A stretch of DNA of 64,000 nt from Amylostereum areolatum (taxonomy: Eukaryota; Basidiomycota; Agaricomycetes; Russulales; Stereaceae), in contig SAXG01000029.1 of the NCBI GenBank assembly GCA_012932865.1, positions 434,001 to 498,000 on the forward strand, given 5' to 3'. Below, in pieces: positions 39,331 through 50,900 of this stretch. A model generated the notes under the pieces. It was not told the origin of the DNA. It searched no databases and saw only the letters and a program-made list of their open reading frames with translations. Within the stretch, counting starts at the first letter, position 1. Every line of letters begins with the position of its first letter. The translations under genes were made by a program, and so were the position numbers.

Positions 39331-39377
39331 AGGAAAAGGAGGAGAGAGAAATTATTCAAGGTTGTAGACTAGCAGAA

Positions 39378-39870
39378 GTCTTCAAAATGTTTGTACCAAA
39401 GTGTTTGGAATTTCTGTGCAAAGTATTCCAAATTTTTGTACAAAGTGTTCGACAGGTTTGTACAAAGGTGTGCGAAACATTTGTATAAAGTCTTCAAAAA
39501 TTTTATAGGAAAGTGTTCAGAACCTTTGTACAAAGTGTTCAAAATGTTTGTATCAAAATGTTGGTACAAAAGTGTTCAAAATGTTTGTACAGAAGTGTTC
39601 AAAACACTTGTACGCAGTGTTCAAAAGTTATGTATGGAAGTGTCCAAATGTTTTGTACAAAAGTGTTCAGCCTGTCTGTACGAGGGTTCAAAATTTTTGT
39701 AGGAAAGTTTGCAAAACATTTGTACAGAGTGTTCAAGTTTTTTGTACGAAGTGTTCAAGTTTTTTATAGGAAGTTTTCAGAGATTTTGTATAGAAATATA
39801 CAAAGGATTTGTACAAAGTGTTCAAAATGTCTGTGCAAAAGTGTTCAAAAGGTTTGTACAGTGGTTGCTG
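39378..39870 (+). repeat. AT-rich satellite with a GTGTTCAAAATGTTTGTACA-like unit
   Basis: About twenty diverged copies of a 23-25 bp unit containing GTTCAAAA and TTTGTACAAA. The frame stays open by periodicity. Unit length drifts, so it is an old array. 39,871-40,250 is unique and gene-free. Confidence 0.8.
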
Positions 39871-40254
39871 GTCTTAGGAGAGATCAACATGAGCGAGATT
39901 TATGTAGCTCAAAATAAATTGAGCCAGACTGTAGCCTAGAAGAATGTAAGAATAAAAATGTTACCGTCCATTCAAAGATCTGTACTAAGACCATATGAGA
40001 TGTAGAGGAAAGAACCAGTGTAGGGTGGAATGGTTGTGAGACCCACCTTATCGTCGGTTGGATGGAAAATTGTAGGAAGCCTTCACTAGAAATATAGCAG
40101 AGGTTGTATAGAAGTGTACAAGTGAATAGAAATCAGGTTGTATCAAACTAACCCTAACCTTAACCGTCTGAGCGTCACAAATTGTTGCACCTCTCCCAAA
40201 AAAAGATGACATAATAAATGCTCCTAAAAGGAACTGTAACCCCTCTAGGTGTAA

Positions 40255-40920
40255 ATAAACAGTATATAGTTATAAACAGTAAATAAACTATTTATTCGAG
40301 CTTCAAGACCATCGGAGCATGCAGCATGTCGGGATCATCCACGACGATACACAGGTAATTGCACACAGTGTCTATGCCACATTTCCCTCGCCGAATCACC
40401 CCAAACCTGCTATTACTGTCGTAGAGGTCCTCCCCAAACAGGATGTCCATACGACGGTTAAATGTCTCCCAAGTTGTCTCGCCATGTGTTGTAGTTATTA
40501 CGTGATTTATTTCATCTTTTTTCTCACCAACTGTGACTGTGGGCCGTGGCTGGGAGAGCCTTGCTGAGTGTGACAATGACCTGGAAAAGGTCTTGATGGA
40601 TGGTGATTTCGGAATCCATAGACATGGTGAGTGGAAGTGGGGAGGATGAGAAGTTATCGAGCCCGCTTTGTGTGGTGCCAATACTCACACATGAGAATTT
40701 CCATTTTGGGATGAAGCATTTAGATTACGGCCCAATATGGCAAGGGCAGGGAACGAACAGAAGGCCTGCTGACATGACCTGCTTCGGGCAGCCCTGCCGG
40801 TCTGGACCCACTGTTTACTAAATAGTTTACTGTTTATAAACTGTATACCCTAAATGAGTAAACATATAGTAAATTTAAACGGTATATACTGTTTATAAAC
40901 AGTAAATAAACTAAACAGTT
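40255..40920. repeat. AT-rich inverted repeats flanking a short open frame
   Basis: TATAAACAGTAAATAAAC-type motifs at about 40,258-40,299 recur inverted and direct at about 40,815-40,915. Between them, 40,292-40,681 (minus) is a 129-codon open frame with ordinary composition (segment TTWETFNRRMDILFGEDLYD) but no recognised domain. It may be a fragment within a small non-autonomous element. Confidence 0.4.
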
Positions 40921-42000
40921 GGAGCCTTATTTATGACCTTGGTTAACATCCAGCTTGAAAAAATCTTGAGGCATTCAATATTTCTTAGTGGGCACCCGGT
41001 CTACACAGTGCTTGGGAGTGTCAATTTGGGACTACTTAGTTGGGATGTTTCGACAAAATGGACTTTGCACATTTCAAGCGTGAGGTGACTTGTTGGGAGT
41101 GGGCCGATGCACAGCACGGCAGGTACGATCCCTCAGCCCGGTCTGGACCCAATCCAAAAGCACGCCAAAACAACGAAGAAAGTACGCATTTTGCATCTCA
41201 CGTGTCAAAACATACAGGACTATATCTAAACAATCGCCGCCGCCCACTCATCGCATAAACACGCAATTTCCTCCTCAACCCGTCGCATGCGAATACCGTT
41301 GGCTTGCCCGAGCTATCGGCGTGCGAAGGGACGCCGTGCGGGGGCAATAATTAGCGAGGGTAGATGACGAGACTGGTATACGCACCGCGTCTGTCCCCCT
41401 TTCCCCACGTCCCCCGTCTACCCTGTATCCGCGGTACATAGATACTTCCTGCGCAGACTATTAGCTTCGCCAAGTGCATGATACAGCAGATGCACCAGTT
41501 TGTGCAAGAGGCTGTCGACGAATGCGCAAGTGTGGAGTCTCTGAGACCTCGCGGATGCCAAGGACACGTTCAAAACAATCTTCTCCTGCAGGTGATTCGT
41601 TAGTAGCTGACACTCCACTTAGAAAATAGCATACGCACCCGATGAAGCTTCAAGAGCGCGACGACGAGGGCTGGAAAGGTCCCTACTAAGATGTACTCAA
41701 TAAACGTCTGTTAAGGTGGTTAGCAAACGGGGAAAGCCTGCCAAAAGAGGCTTACCATGTTGGTGAGCCGGTTCGAGCAAGGAGGTATGCGAGGTGTGAG
41801 TAGAAAGTGAGTGTCAAAGGTGATGCGTCGCTCGCCGCCAAACGATGTACAAAGCGAACACGTTGTTCGCCGCCAAATGATGTACAACGGTGCCAAACGA
41901 TGTTCACGGACGGCCACACCGTTCCGCGTCAACGACGTCCTAGCGACAACCCGAGTCGACCTACCACCACGCCCCCAGCGACGCGCATTGCCACAGGGCC
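40921..42000. other. Intergenic, no gene recognised
   Basis: Only short frames. Nothing with a motif, intron pattern or repeat structure that I can support. Confidence 0.4.
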
Positions 42001-42004
42001 AATC

Positions 42005-42490
42005 TATTGAGTTCCCCGACTAATGTGCACTCATCCGTCCTATGTTTGGTGAGTGTCGCGGACCATCCAAATTACAATTTTGGTCACCATACATTTGCTG
42101 CAACGTTTGCCCCCGCATTGAATTCACCGTTGTATATGTACGGTTGTCTTCCCCAACCTCCCTGACTAACGTGCAGGCATCTGTCCTTTGTCAGGTAAGT
42201 GTCGTGGACCTTGATAACTACGATTCTGCTCACCTCCGGGGGTTGTGCATCGTTCGCCTCCGTCCCGCCGACCCCCATCGCATACAGACGTATACTATCG
42301 TAGGAGCCTGGCGCAGTGTTATTGTCGTCTCCAATCCGGTCACCCTTGTGACCTTATTGAGTTCCCCAACTAATGTGCACATATCTGTCATACGTTGGGT
42401 AAGTGTTATGCACTTTCCGGATTACGATTTCGCTCACCACACGTGCATCAAAGACACCTTCACCCCGTCAACTTGCATCGTGTACCGACG
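42005..42490 (+). repeat. Three diverged copies of a roughly 110-130 bp segment
   Basis: Copies start near 42,008, 42,157 and 42,357. Each has an ACTAAYGTGCA block, then a RGTRAGTGT block, then GATTACGATTT-like and CTCACC blocks in the same order. Spacing between copies differs (149 and 200 bp). Confidence 0.6.
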
Positions 42491-42581
42491 TACAAACACT
42501 GTGTCATAGGACCCAGCGGCCGTGGTTGCGCGATGCGGGTGGATATGTGCCTATCCACGGCAGTACGGAAAATTGTAACAT

Positions 42582-43000
42582 GGCCAGTCAAACGACCTCC
42601 CCTGAACTGTTTTCGTACGATGATAACCTGGTGGGAGATGGTGGGGTGAAGAACAGAGGAAGAACAGTGAGTGCCTATGCAAATAAATTCTTCCCACGCG
42701 TCGACCCTCACCCGCCTTTTGCCGGAAGTAAGTGTTTCAGTACATACCATGAAGGCTATCGGAGTTCTAATAAGCAGTCTAGACATGGTCCATCAATGAT
42801 GAAATGTAATTGGGCCTGTAACCCAAGCCCCAAACTCCTTCAACGCCCAACTTGGATCCCATCAAGCCCGGCCATGGCACATGTACCAGTTGATGTCTTT
42901 ATCCAGGACCTGTTGAGACATCTCCAGGGTACTGATTCTCTCGTCAGGGTACAAGATGACATCAACGTAAGGTTTCTCGTTTCGTTTTCCCATGTTGTGT
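42582..43000 (+). other. Possible gene fragment
   Basis: An ATG at 42,582 opens a frame of ordinary composition for about 140 codons (VPVDVFIQDLLRHLQGTDSL near the end), followed by a GTAAGG-like donor near 42,967. Downstream, near 43,025, another frame reads TLFALYDGHGRG, which looks like a PP2C phosphatase signature but without the rest of that domain. I cannot build a coherent gene. Confidence 0.25.
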
Positions 43001-43551
43001 GAAATTACACCCTGTCAGAATACTATTCAACACTGTTTGCTCTCTATGATGGTCACGGACGAGGAAGCCATGCAATTAAGGCTGCTCTCCTGCGTACAAT
43101 ACGGCGAACCCCCGCCGGCCCCGCTTCCCCCCCTTTCTCAGGTGAATCATTCAGGTTTCCATCCGCGAAAGCACACATTTTCGGTACTGAAGCTATTCCC
43201 ACCAGGTCGTGGACAGCAATGCCGAATTCCAAGAACCATCCACATCTGCGAAACGACGAAACACGGAACTACAAGATTCACGTAAGACAAAAAGAGTGAA
43301 GTCTGGGAAACCCCCAGTTAGACCCCCTTGTTCTTACATCAGAGCCAACCAGGGTGACCCACCCCTGATGCCACGTATGCCGGATGAGTATCTTCAATGC
43401 ATCCGAGTTCTCGTTGCTTGATGTTTGGAGGACATCACGTTAGCGGAAGGCATACTTGATGATGTCGTGTACTTATTGGAAAACTGATAACTAATAGCAA
43501 CCACCTTGTCTTACCGCCTCGTGTAAACTTCCATTGTTTCCTCCATCCATC

Positions 43552-43917
43552 ATGGATGTGCGCGACGCAGTCTATTTCCACCTCGTCACCGAACTCGAAG
43601 TTTGCGCACTTGACATCTTTCATATACAATCAAAGAACGCGCATGCCTTGCAACAATGGATACATAATATCGAAGCACTCCTGGTATGTCCACTTCATCC
43701 GGCAGTCCGAGACACCCACACTCTATACATCAGCAAGGGTCACTTGCGTACGTTCGAGAGGCAATTCACGTCAGCATCTACGTTTGGGAACATCATGGTG
43801 CACGCCCGGCTCCTTCAAAAGGAAGCCGAGGTTTCGCTGTTGATCGTGCAATTCTTTGTGGACCACCTTATCGTGAGTACACGTAATGCATTTGGGTCCT
43901 TCACGCCGCACAACTAG
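43552..43917 (+). CDS. Small ORF of unknown function
   Basis: ATG 43,552 starts a 121-codon frame with balanced composition (ELEVCALDIFHIQSKNAHAL; VSLLIVQFFVDHLIV). A donor-like GTATGT at 43,684 suggests it may be the first exon of a longer gene. No family recognised. 43,918-45,220 contains only short frames. Confidence 0.3.
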   Translation: MDVRDAVYFHLVTELEVCALDIFHIQSKNAHALQQWIHNIEALLVCPLHPAVRDTHTLYISKGHLRTFERQFTSASTFGNIMVHARLLQKEAEVSLLIVQFFVDHLIVSTRNAFGSFTPHN

Positions 43918-45224
43918 CTGCAGACTACTATGATACATCCAAGGTCCCAATCGAGCCCACCCTGAACTACGGATGAAAGCATCCTTTTCGACCCCCAACC
44001 CGTTCCGACACCAGAACCGCCAAGTCTTCCCCTCCTCGGCATCACCGCCTCGGAGGCAGACAACTGTTCCGGTTAGTACGGCTATACTGTATTCTGTGTT
44101 TCCGCCAATGACTTATATCTGTTCCGTAAAGTGCATGAAGTTTGCCAACCACCCTCAAGTTATTCGCAGGTTACAGCTGAAGTACGGCCACTTGTGACCA
44201 CATTGGCTTGTGCGGCGTCCTCTCTAAGAAACATTGGTATCTGAAAGAGAGTACGTCTCAGCATCGTATTAGCGCACATCATGTCGAATTGTTACCTTGA
44301 ACCGTTAAAATATTTTCGTGAGGTCGTCTAACGCCTCCATAGCCCTCCTGAGCCCTCCCGAGTACACAGTCGGCATCCCCAATAAGCTGCTTTGCAACGG
44401 CTTTCTTCTGCTCTTCCGTCATACCAACAACCACTCCACGGTCCAAACGCAACCGCGCGCCAGTCTTTGCATGCGGAGATTCCGGTCCAACACTTGCCTC
44501 GCCTTCCCCCACAGTTGTTCGTTCCATCTGCGAGGGTACATCATCCATCGTGCTTGAAAAATTGTGGATGATTACAGATGCTGTCCAAAACCCGCATAAC
44601 CCTGTACCCGACAAGCTCCGCACTTATGCCAAATGTGTACAAATGGTCCGGGCCAATTGCATTAGCACCAGTCTCTGGTGTGCCCCAACAAGCCATGTTT
44701 GGGTACTGCCGTCTCTTTCCCCTTCCCAGTACTGTTCCATTTTCTATGCGAACCTCTCACCCGGTACGTTGGAGCAATGATTAAATATGCACATTTCCTC
44801 CAACAACCTGTCTAAGCACAATGGACTTCTACCTCGCATTCCGCCAGACATATGGGACACCATTGTAACAGTTGTTCGAGGTGTTTCCTCCTTCCTGGCA
44901 TCGGACATAGGCCGGTTCATACACGCACTTTGGGTCGTTCAACCGTTTGACGGCTCTTCCAACCCACCACCCATGCTGCCCTCTCCATCTATTATGACGA
45001 CTCTTGGACCCCATCTTGTCATATTCCTTATTATAGACAGTCAGCCGAGTATGCCTAATCCCCATTTTCCCTGCTCGGCCAACGTCAGCCACTCGCCCTT
45101 GATACATGGTCAGCCAGTGTATATTCTAGACACCCTCCTACTTATGTCTCATATCATCCGGCCGACTTATTCTTCCCCACCACACCAGCAAATGTTACCC
45201 TCCACGGATAATGGTCGACTGAGG

Positions 45225-45404
45225 CCCTCCTGCTGTACACCACCTGTCTACTCCCCCATTCCACACCCCCATAGACCACAGTCGGCCGAGCACCTCCCCC
45301 AGGATCCTCCCCCATTCCACATCCCCATGGGCCACAGTCGGCCGTGCATCTCCCCTGGATCCCGCCCCATTCCATACCCCCATAGGCCGCAGTCGGCCGT
45401 GCAC
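45225..45404 (+). repeat. Tandem repeat, three units of about 57 bp
   Basis: Units contain CCCATTCCAYAYCCCCATRG followed by a CAGTCGGCCG block and a CTCCCCYGGATCC block. The MITE at 45,406 lies inside the third unit: the array sequence resumes at 46,171 (CGTGCACCTCCCCTGGATCC). Confidence 0.75.
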
Positions 45405-45405
45405 T

Positions 45406-46170
45406 AGGACCCCTGAAAATAGGGGAGGAGGCCGGATTGGCATCCAATGGGATTTGGGCGAATTTGGGTCCAAAAAACGGATATTCATCCAAAGAATCTC
45501 ACCAAGACCGCCGGTGGCCGGATTTTTATCCGAAGCTCTTGGGGGGTCCGCTGGCTGAGGCCGGATTTTTATCTGATCCAAATTTATGTGTATGTCAGTA
45601 GTTTTAGGCCGATTTGGCATCAATTACCTACACATCTCGCCAGCTATTTGAGCACTCATATGTGCTGACATTTTATGGCTTTGGATACTTACTTACCACT
45701 TCAATCTAATGACGACGGCTGATCAATATGATGTGGAGCTCAATGCGGAGGTGTTCGCGGATTTTGCCGCGACAAACCTCAATCTAGCTGTCGCCAAATT
45801 GGGCCGTTTACGCCGAGGCCGAAGGAAAGGCTCGGAGGGACTACTTATGAGAAGACTAGCTGGTGCTCACTAGTCACTCATAGATACGGCACATCATTTT
45901 TGAAACCAAATGCACAAGAAATCAAGGCTTTTTGAGGCCGGATACACGAATCCGACAATTTTGGGGGAGTTTGGAGGCCAGATACTGGAATCCGACGATA
46001 TTTTGGTCAGTCTTAGGCCAGATCGCGCATCCGACCGAAATCGAGGATCCTGGCTGAAAAATCGGATTTTATCCTATGAAAAAGAGCCAAGTTAGGCCGG
46101 ATTATCTTATGGTCCAAACCGAAATTTTCCGAAACTGTATCCGGCCTCCTCCCTCATTTTCAGGGGTCCT
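45406..46170. mobile_element. hAT-type non-autonomous element (MITE)
   Basis: 765 bp with 32-bp terminal inverted repeats matching at 30 positions, starting AGGACCCCTGAAAAT, and an 8-bp TSD, CGTGCACT (45,398-45,405) and CGTGCACC (46,171-46,178). Many GGCCGGAT/ATCCG motifs in both orientations fill the subterminal regions, as in hAT elements. The termini differ from those of the hAT at 31,602, so another transposase family mobilised it. A 54-codon ORF (45,709-45,873) inside has a basic C-terminus but no transposase motif. Confidence 0.88.
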
Positions 46171-46588
46171 CGTGCACCTCCCCTGGATCCTTTACCCTGT
46201 TGACCATTGGATACCTTACGGATAGTATCTACCACTTGCCTTCCCATTCTACCTCCTCGTAGCTCTCCTTTTATCAGAGTCTCGTAACATGTCACCCCAG
46301 TATCTTTACCCTATCCGTCCATAACCCGGGGGTCCAGTGCCAAAGATGATGGTTGTCCCTACTATACCCCCGCATATCACCATGAAGAGAGACTCTGACT
46401 TTCCATACGAGTATTGCAGGATCGGGAATGTTGAATGGGCATATCATAAAAACATGGTCACCAGTATTGGGATGGATTTTGTAGCCAGAGAATGAGTCGA
46501 TATTCTCCGGGGGTATACTGTCGTCGCATTTGATTCCACACTGTACTCCAAGGGTTACAAAATACTGCAGTACAAGGTCTCAGCATAG

Positions 46589-47520
46589 CTACTCCTCACC
46601 AGAGTCCCAGGACTTGTCCACCGCACTCAGACCCCCATGTAACTCAGCCCAAACACCCGTGTGCTTATCAGCCCGCTGGATACTCTCCTCCTGCACCAGA
46701 GTCCCTGCCTCCTTACTGTCCACCGCAGTGTTGGCTGCATGATCTAGATGACGCGCGAGGGTCCACAGCGGCTGGAGCCATGTGTTTGACACCTCCAAAT
46801 CCTCGTCCTGAGTTCGTGATTAGCCTACATGTGTACGATGATCGGACGACGACACACCTTCAAAAAAGCCATCGTGACGAAGGTCACAAAGGCGGGCCCA
46901 ACGTCATATGGGGTCTCCACGTTGTCGAAGCACCACCAGCAAGGGAGGTAGATCGGGAGTGCCAGGGGGTCCGTCCCATCTTCGGCCAAGGATGGGATTG
47001 CCGACCAATCCCCGCCCTTCCCATCCAAGAGATATGATGCAGCCTGCACAATAATGTCCGGCACGTGGGTGGTAAGTCCCTGTGTCCTACAGTATCCAAC
47101 GATACAGAATATGAGGTTCTTCACCCCTGTAAGCACTCAAAGTCCAAGGATAACTCACATGGGACTCACCAGCTCATTCTGCACTGACACCTTGACCCCC
47201 GGGATCTCCCACTCCGTCCCTACCCCCACCACGGGCCTTGTGGAGAGGTATTTGCCGGCCCTCCCAAGTCGCCATCCAAAGTACTCGATGAGGGCATCCA
47301 TCACATCTGAGAAGAAGTAGTCTTTCGACTGGAACTCGCTTTGCATTGTGATAGAGGTGAGATCGCCGTCGAAGGATAGCGGGTGTGATTTGGGGGAAGT
47401 CAAGGGTAGGACAACAATCACACTTATGTCTTTTGAACGCAACGAACATCGGGCACGTGATCGATTTTCGCAAACAGCCGAAGCGTCCCTTTAGAACGAT
47501 CATCCTTTATACCAACAACA
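46589..47520 (-). pseudogene. Multi-exon gene of unknown function next to KDZ
   Basis: Three coding blocks join through two good introns: donor GTGAGT after SVQNEL (near 47,168) with acceptor near 47,125, and donor GTGTGT after MAFLK (near 46,858) with acceptor near 46,813. The last exon ends at the stop at 46,589. An upstream block (LRLFAKIDHVPDVRC) is in another frame, so a frameshift near 47,430 is likely. The product has a hydrophobic, Trp/Cys-containing middle (LALPIYLPCWWCFDNVETP). No family assignment. It lies downstream of KDZ on the same strand, separated by about 425 bp. Confidence 0.4.
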
Positions 47521-47574
47521 TTTTTCACCAGTCACTCCTGCTCTACACCTCTCCACCCGCATACACCCGCCAAA

Positions 47575-47694
47575 ATGGAACACGTCCGGATCGAACTCAC
47601 ACCCATCAACATGAAAATGTTCGAGGGGAAACGACGCTTCCAAGAGTGGGAGGCCATGCAAGCGGAGCTATACCATTGCACCCAATGGATCTGA
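47575..47694 (+). other. Short ORF between two minus-strand genes
   Basis: A 39-codon ORF from ATG 47,575 (MEHVRIELTPINMKMFEGK). No motif and no paralogue seen; possibly chance. The rest of 47,521-47,944 shows no feature. Confidence 0.15.
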
Positions 47695-47944
47695 TGGGCC
47701 GTGCGTGAGGTGCTGGAACGCGGTGTAGAGAATACCCCATGGAAGGCCGGCTTTGAGGCAGAATTGGTGCCTGCTTATACCCCCCTGAGCTCTGTATCTC
47801 CCTCACATTCGTAACCCTCCCAGCACCACTTGTCATATGTCGCAGGGCAGTACTGTGTCCTTTCAGGCCGCTACTTGCCACGCCGATCACCACATTACGA
47901 CCCCCGGACGTCATGAAATAGCTGCTGTAATGTTTAAATATGGA

Positions 47945-50900
47945 CTACGCGTAGGGATCAAAGTGCTCGTCCGCTGAGTGGGGAGGAATCTCGATCCCAA
48001 TTCCGCCAGGTTCCAGTATGCCGGGCGCATCAAATGCCCGCTTGGCGCGCTCTGCCATCTCAAGCCACTCTGTCTCCTGCTGGAGAGTGTAGCAGATGTG
48101 ACTGGAATACTTCTCCGTCGCTCCTTCCTCCTCCCCAAGCCGGCGTCGAAGCTTCCCCAGCTCCACCCACCGGGTGGTGTAGAAGAGAAATCCCCTCACG
48201 GTCGAGTGCATTTCCGACTCAAATATGACGAGATCTTCCCTGGCCCATTCCCAAGTGGACCAGGCTGTAAGCCACTGCACCCGGAAAACTGAACCCCCAT
48301 CAATTAGCCCCTGATGTCAGTTGAGGCGCAAGGAGATGTACATTCTGCAAACCATTCACCCCTCTCCGCCTGCTTCTCCACGTCAATATCCCAGAACCAT
48401 GCCAACTTCTCGCGCGCGCTGGACACGTTGTTTGCGTTGACCAATGTTGTCAAAGTCTTCAGATGCTCGGGCAAGAGAGGTTGGTACCGATCTAATTTCC
48501 GATCCTTCTCGCGCTGCAGGGCTGACTCCACCTCGTCTTGATGTCCGTCGACCCCGGAAGGGTCTACTCCCGGAGCGGGGCACAGAAGCTGAAACACCTG
48601 GAACCCAACGTTGTAGCGGTGCGCGTGCTCGCGCATTTCCCGATTGGCTGCGCTCAACCGCCTCCAAGCCTTGGTTTTCAATTGTTGCAAGTTTTCTGTC
48701 GTTCTGATTTGCTTTTCGAATCGGTAGGCTTTGTCGGCGAGGTCGATGTGGAGGTCCTTGAGGAGGTCGTCCATTTGTGCCACACGTAGCTTCAGCTCAG
48801 TCTGGACAAGCACTTTGTTCCGGGGGTCAAGGCACCAATCACGCCCAAAAGAGGAAGGAAGGACGATCGTCCAGTTCTCAGGGGAGACCGTATCCTCTCC
48901 CAAGGCTGCAGGAACCCGTTGCCAAGAGTCGTCATCCTCCCCGAGGCGGGTTGGTGGTGCGTGCGGTCGTGCCTCGAGTGACCCGGGGCGAGCCACCATG
49001 AACCGCGCGGCCTTTGGCTGATACTCTTCAATATCGTAGGCAAGCTTTTGGCGCCTCCGTTTCGTCTTAATCCATTCCGTCGAGTCGTTGACAACCCGTC
49101 GCAAGAGAACCTGGATGGCTACTCTAATGACAGAGTCAGATAGTCAGTACTGCTCGACCAAATCCACTGGTGGGCGCACTGTTCCTCTTGCAATCGGATG
49201 CCTTTCGCGATTGTTTCCGCAAGTCCGCCGTTGTCCCTCCGGGAGGTCTCTTCGTCGATAAGTTCGCCTTCCACCTGTTGTCGGGACGGTGCTGACCCCC
49301 GGACGTGAGCTAAGCATGCTTCTGAGAATTCGATCCAGTAGTTGACACACCTGTATGGGACCGGACCTCGAAGATCTTCATCTCATTAACATCCTCATTC
49401 CTGGCTGCCTGGGCTGCTCGGGCGTCGACCTCCCATCCATGGCGGGTCTCATCATCCAGCGACACCCGGAGACGGGCGCACTCTGCATCGCGAGTCTTGA
49501 ACTCAACTTGGCCCTTCTTCCACTTTCTTACCAACGCCGCGGCTGCTCACACGATATGAGCACGAACCCATGGGACCTATGCGGAGGAGAGACTCACCCA
49601 TGCCGATCATTTTCTTGTAGTTGTTGTTGTTCATATGAGCATCCATGAGTTCCGCGCGTGAAGGGAGGGTCATCTGGTGACCGCTACGGGCGATGAGATT
49701 CAAGAGGGACCACAAGGTCTCTACTATCTCGCCGTCAATGTTCCCAATTCCCCAGATGAACGATGGAGAGAAGCTTTGGAAGGCAGGTGTTAACGTGTCC
49801 TTGGATGTGCCAGTTTCCCGATGCCTTTCAGGATCTCCTTGAACTTGGGAAGAGTGAGCTCGTCTGGGCTACACATAAACCGTTCCTATGAAGTATACAC
49901 CGTATTGACACATGATGTTGTACAGCATGAGAACGTGCTCTATCTTGTCCATCTTGTAGGTCAGAGCCTGGTTCACGATGTAGTCGACATTGATATGCCT
50001 GCCAACTCATCCATGGTTAGAAAGCAGGGGCCCGGGGGTGCAGACGCCCACATACCTGTTCTCCTTTTTGGAGGTCTGCACAGGAATGTGGGTACCAACA
50101 CCCGTGGCGGGCACAGCAGACAGAGACGATGCCCGTAACATCCAAGTTCGTCCGGTCAAGGTTTTGATTGCTCGCCGCATGGTGGGAGTGACATTTCGGG
50201 AGGTTTGCCTAGATTCAAGTTAGGCGTGCACACCCCTGGAATCGTTCAAGCTCACCTCTGGTTTGTCGTACGCACCAGCCCTCTTTAGATAGTCGTTGAA
50301 AGGGCCAGGGGGTTACCATGAATCCTGATCCCGTGGATATGTGTTCGTCTTGCCCCAAAGTCGACGATGCAACATGTTGGGCATGGAAGTTGGCATTCGA
50401 TCCCGATGGTTCAGGACATATTTCCACCTGAAGGAGACGTCACCAAGGATCAATGTGTACTCGAGTCAAACGTACAAATCCTCGTGGGTTTTCCAATCAG
50501 CAGGGATGTTGAAACCGTCTTGGGGGCAGGCAATGTAGAACCACGCCAATTCCCCTGGGCCCGGTGTCTTCAGAATTCCTGGGTGAGCATGGCCGAAGGT
50601 GATCAAGTTTTGCAAGAGACGCCACTGCCTGGTGACCCGAAGCAGTTCCTTGTAGCGCGACTGCATAGAAAAGACAGGTTAGTCCCACGACCTGAAGCGG
50701 GATCTACAACATACTGCGACTGAATCTGGATCCCGGGGGTTTGTCAGCCGTTGAAGCTTGTGCATATAGGCATTGCCAACTGGTCTTGCATTCCAGGTTT
50801 TCCAATATAGTGTCTTCCATCAAGTTGAACGTGAATGCGGTGCTTGGGATGTTCTGAGTCGCAGGGAAGAGATGGAGGTCTAGGAGTTGCAGGTCATGAG

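Noticed and set aside
43010..43140. PP2C phosphatase gene (TLFALYDGHGRG)
   Set aside because: Only the short signature is present; the metal-binding Asp residues and the rest of the domain are not found nearby.
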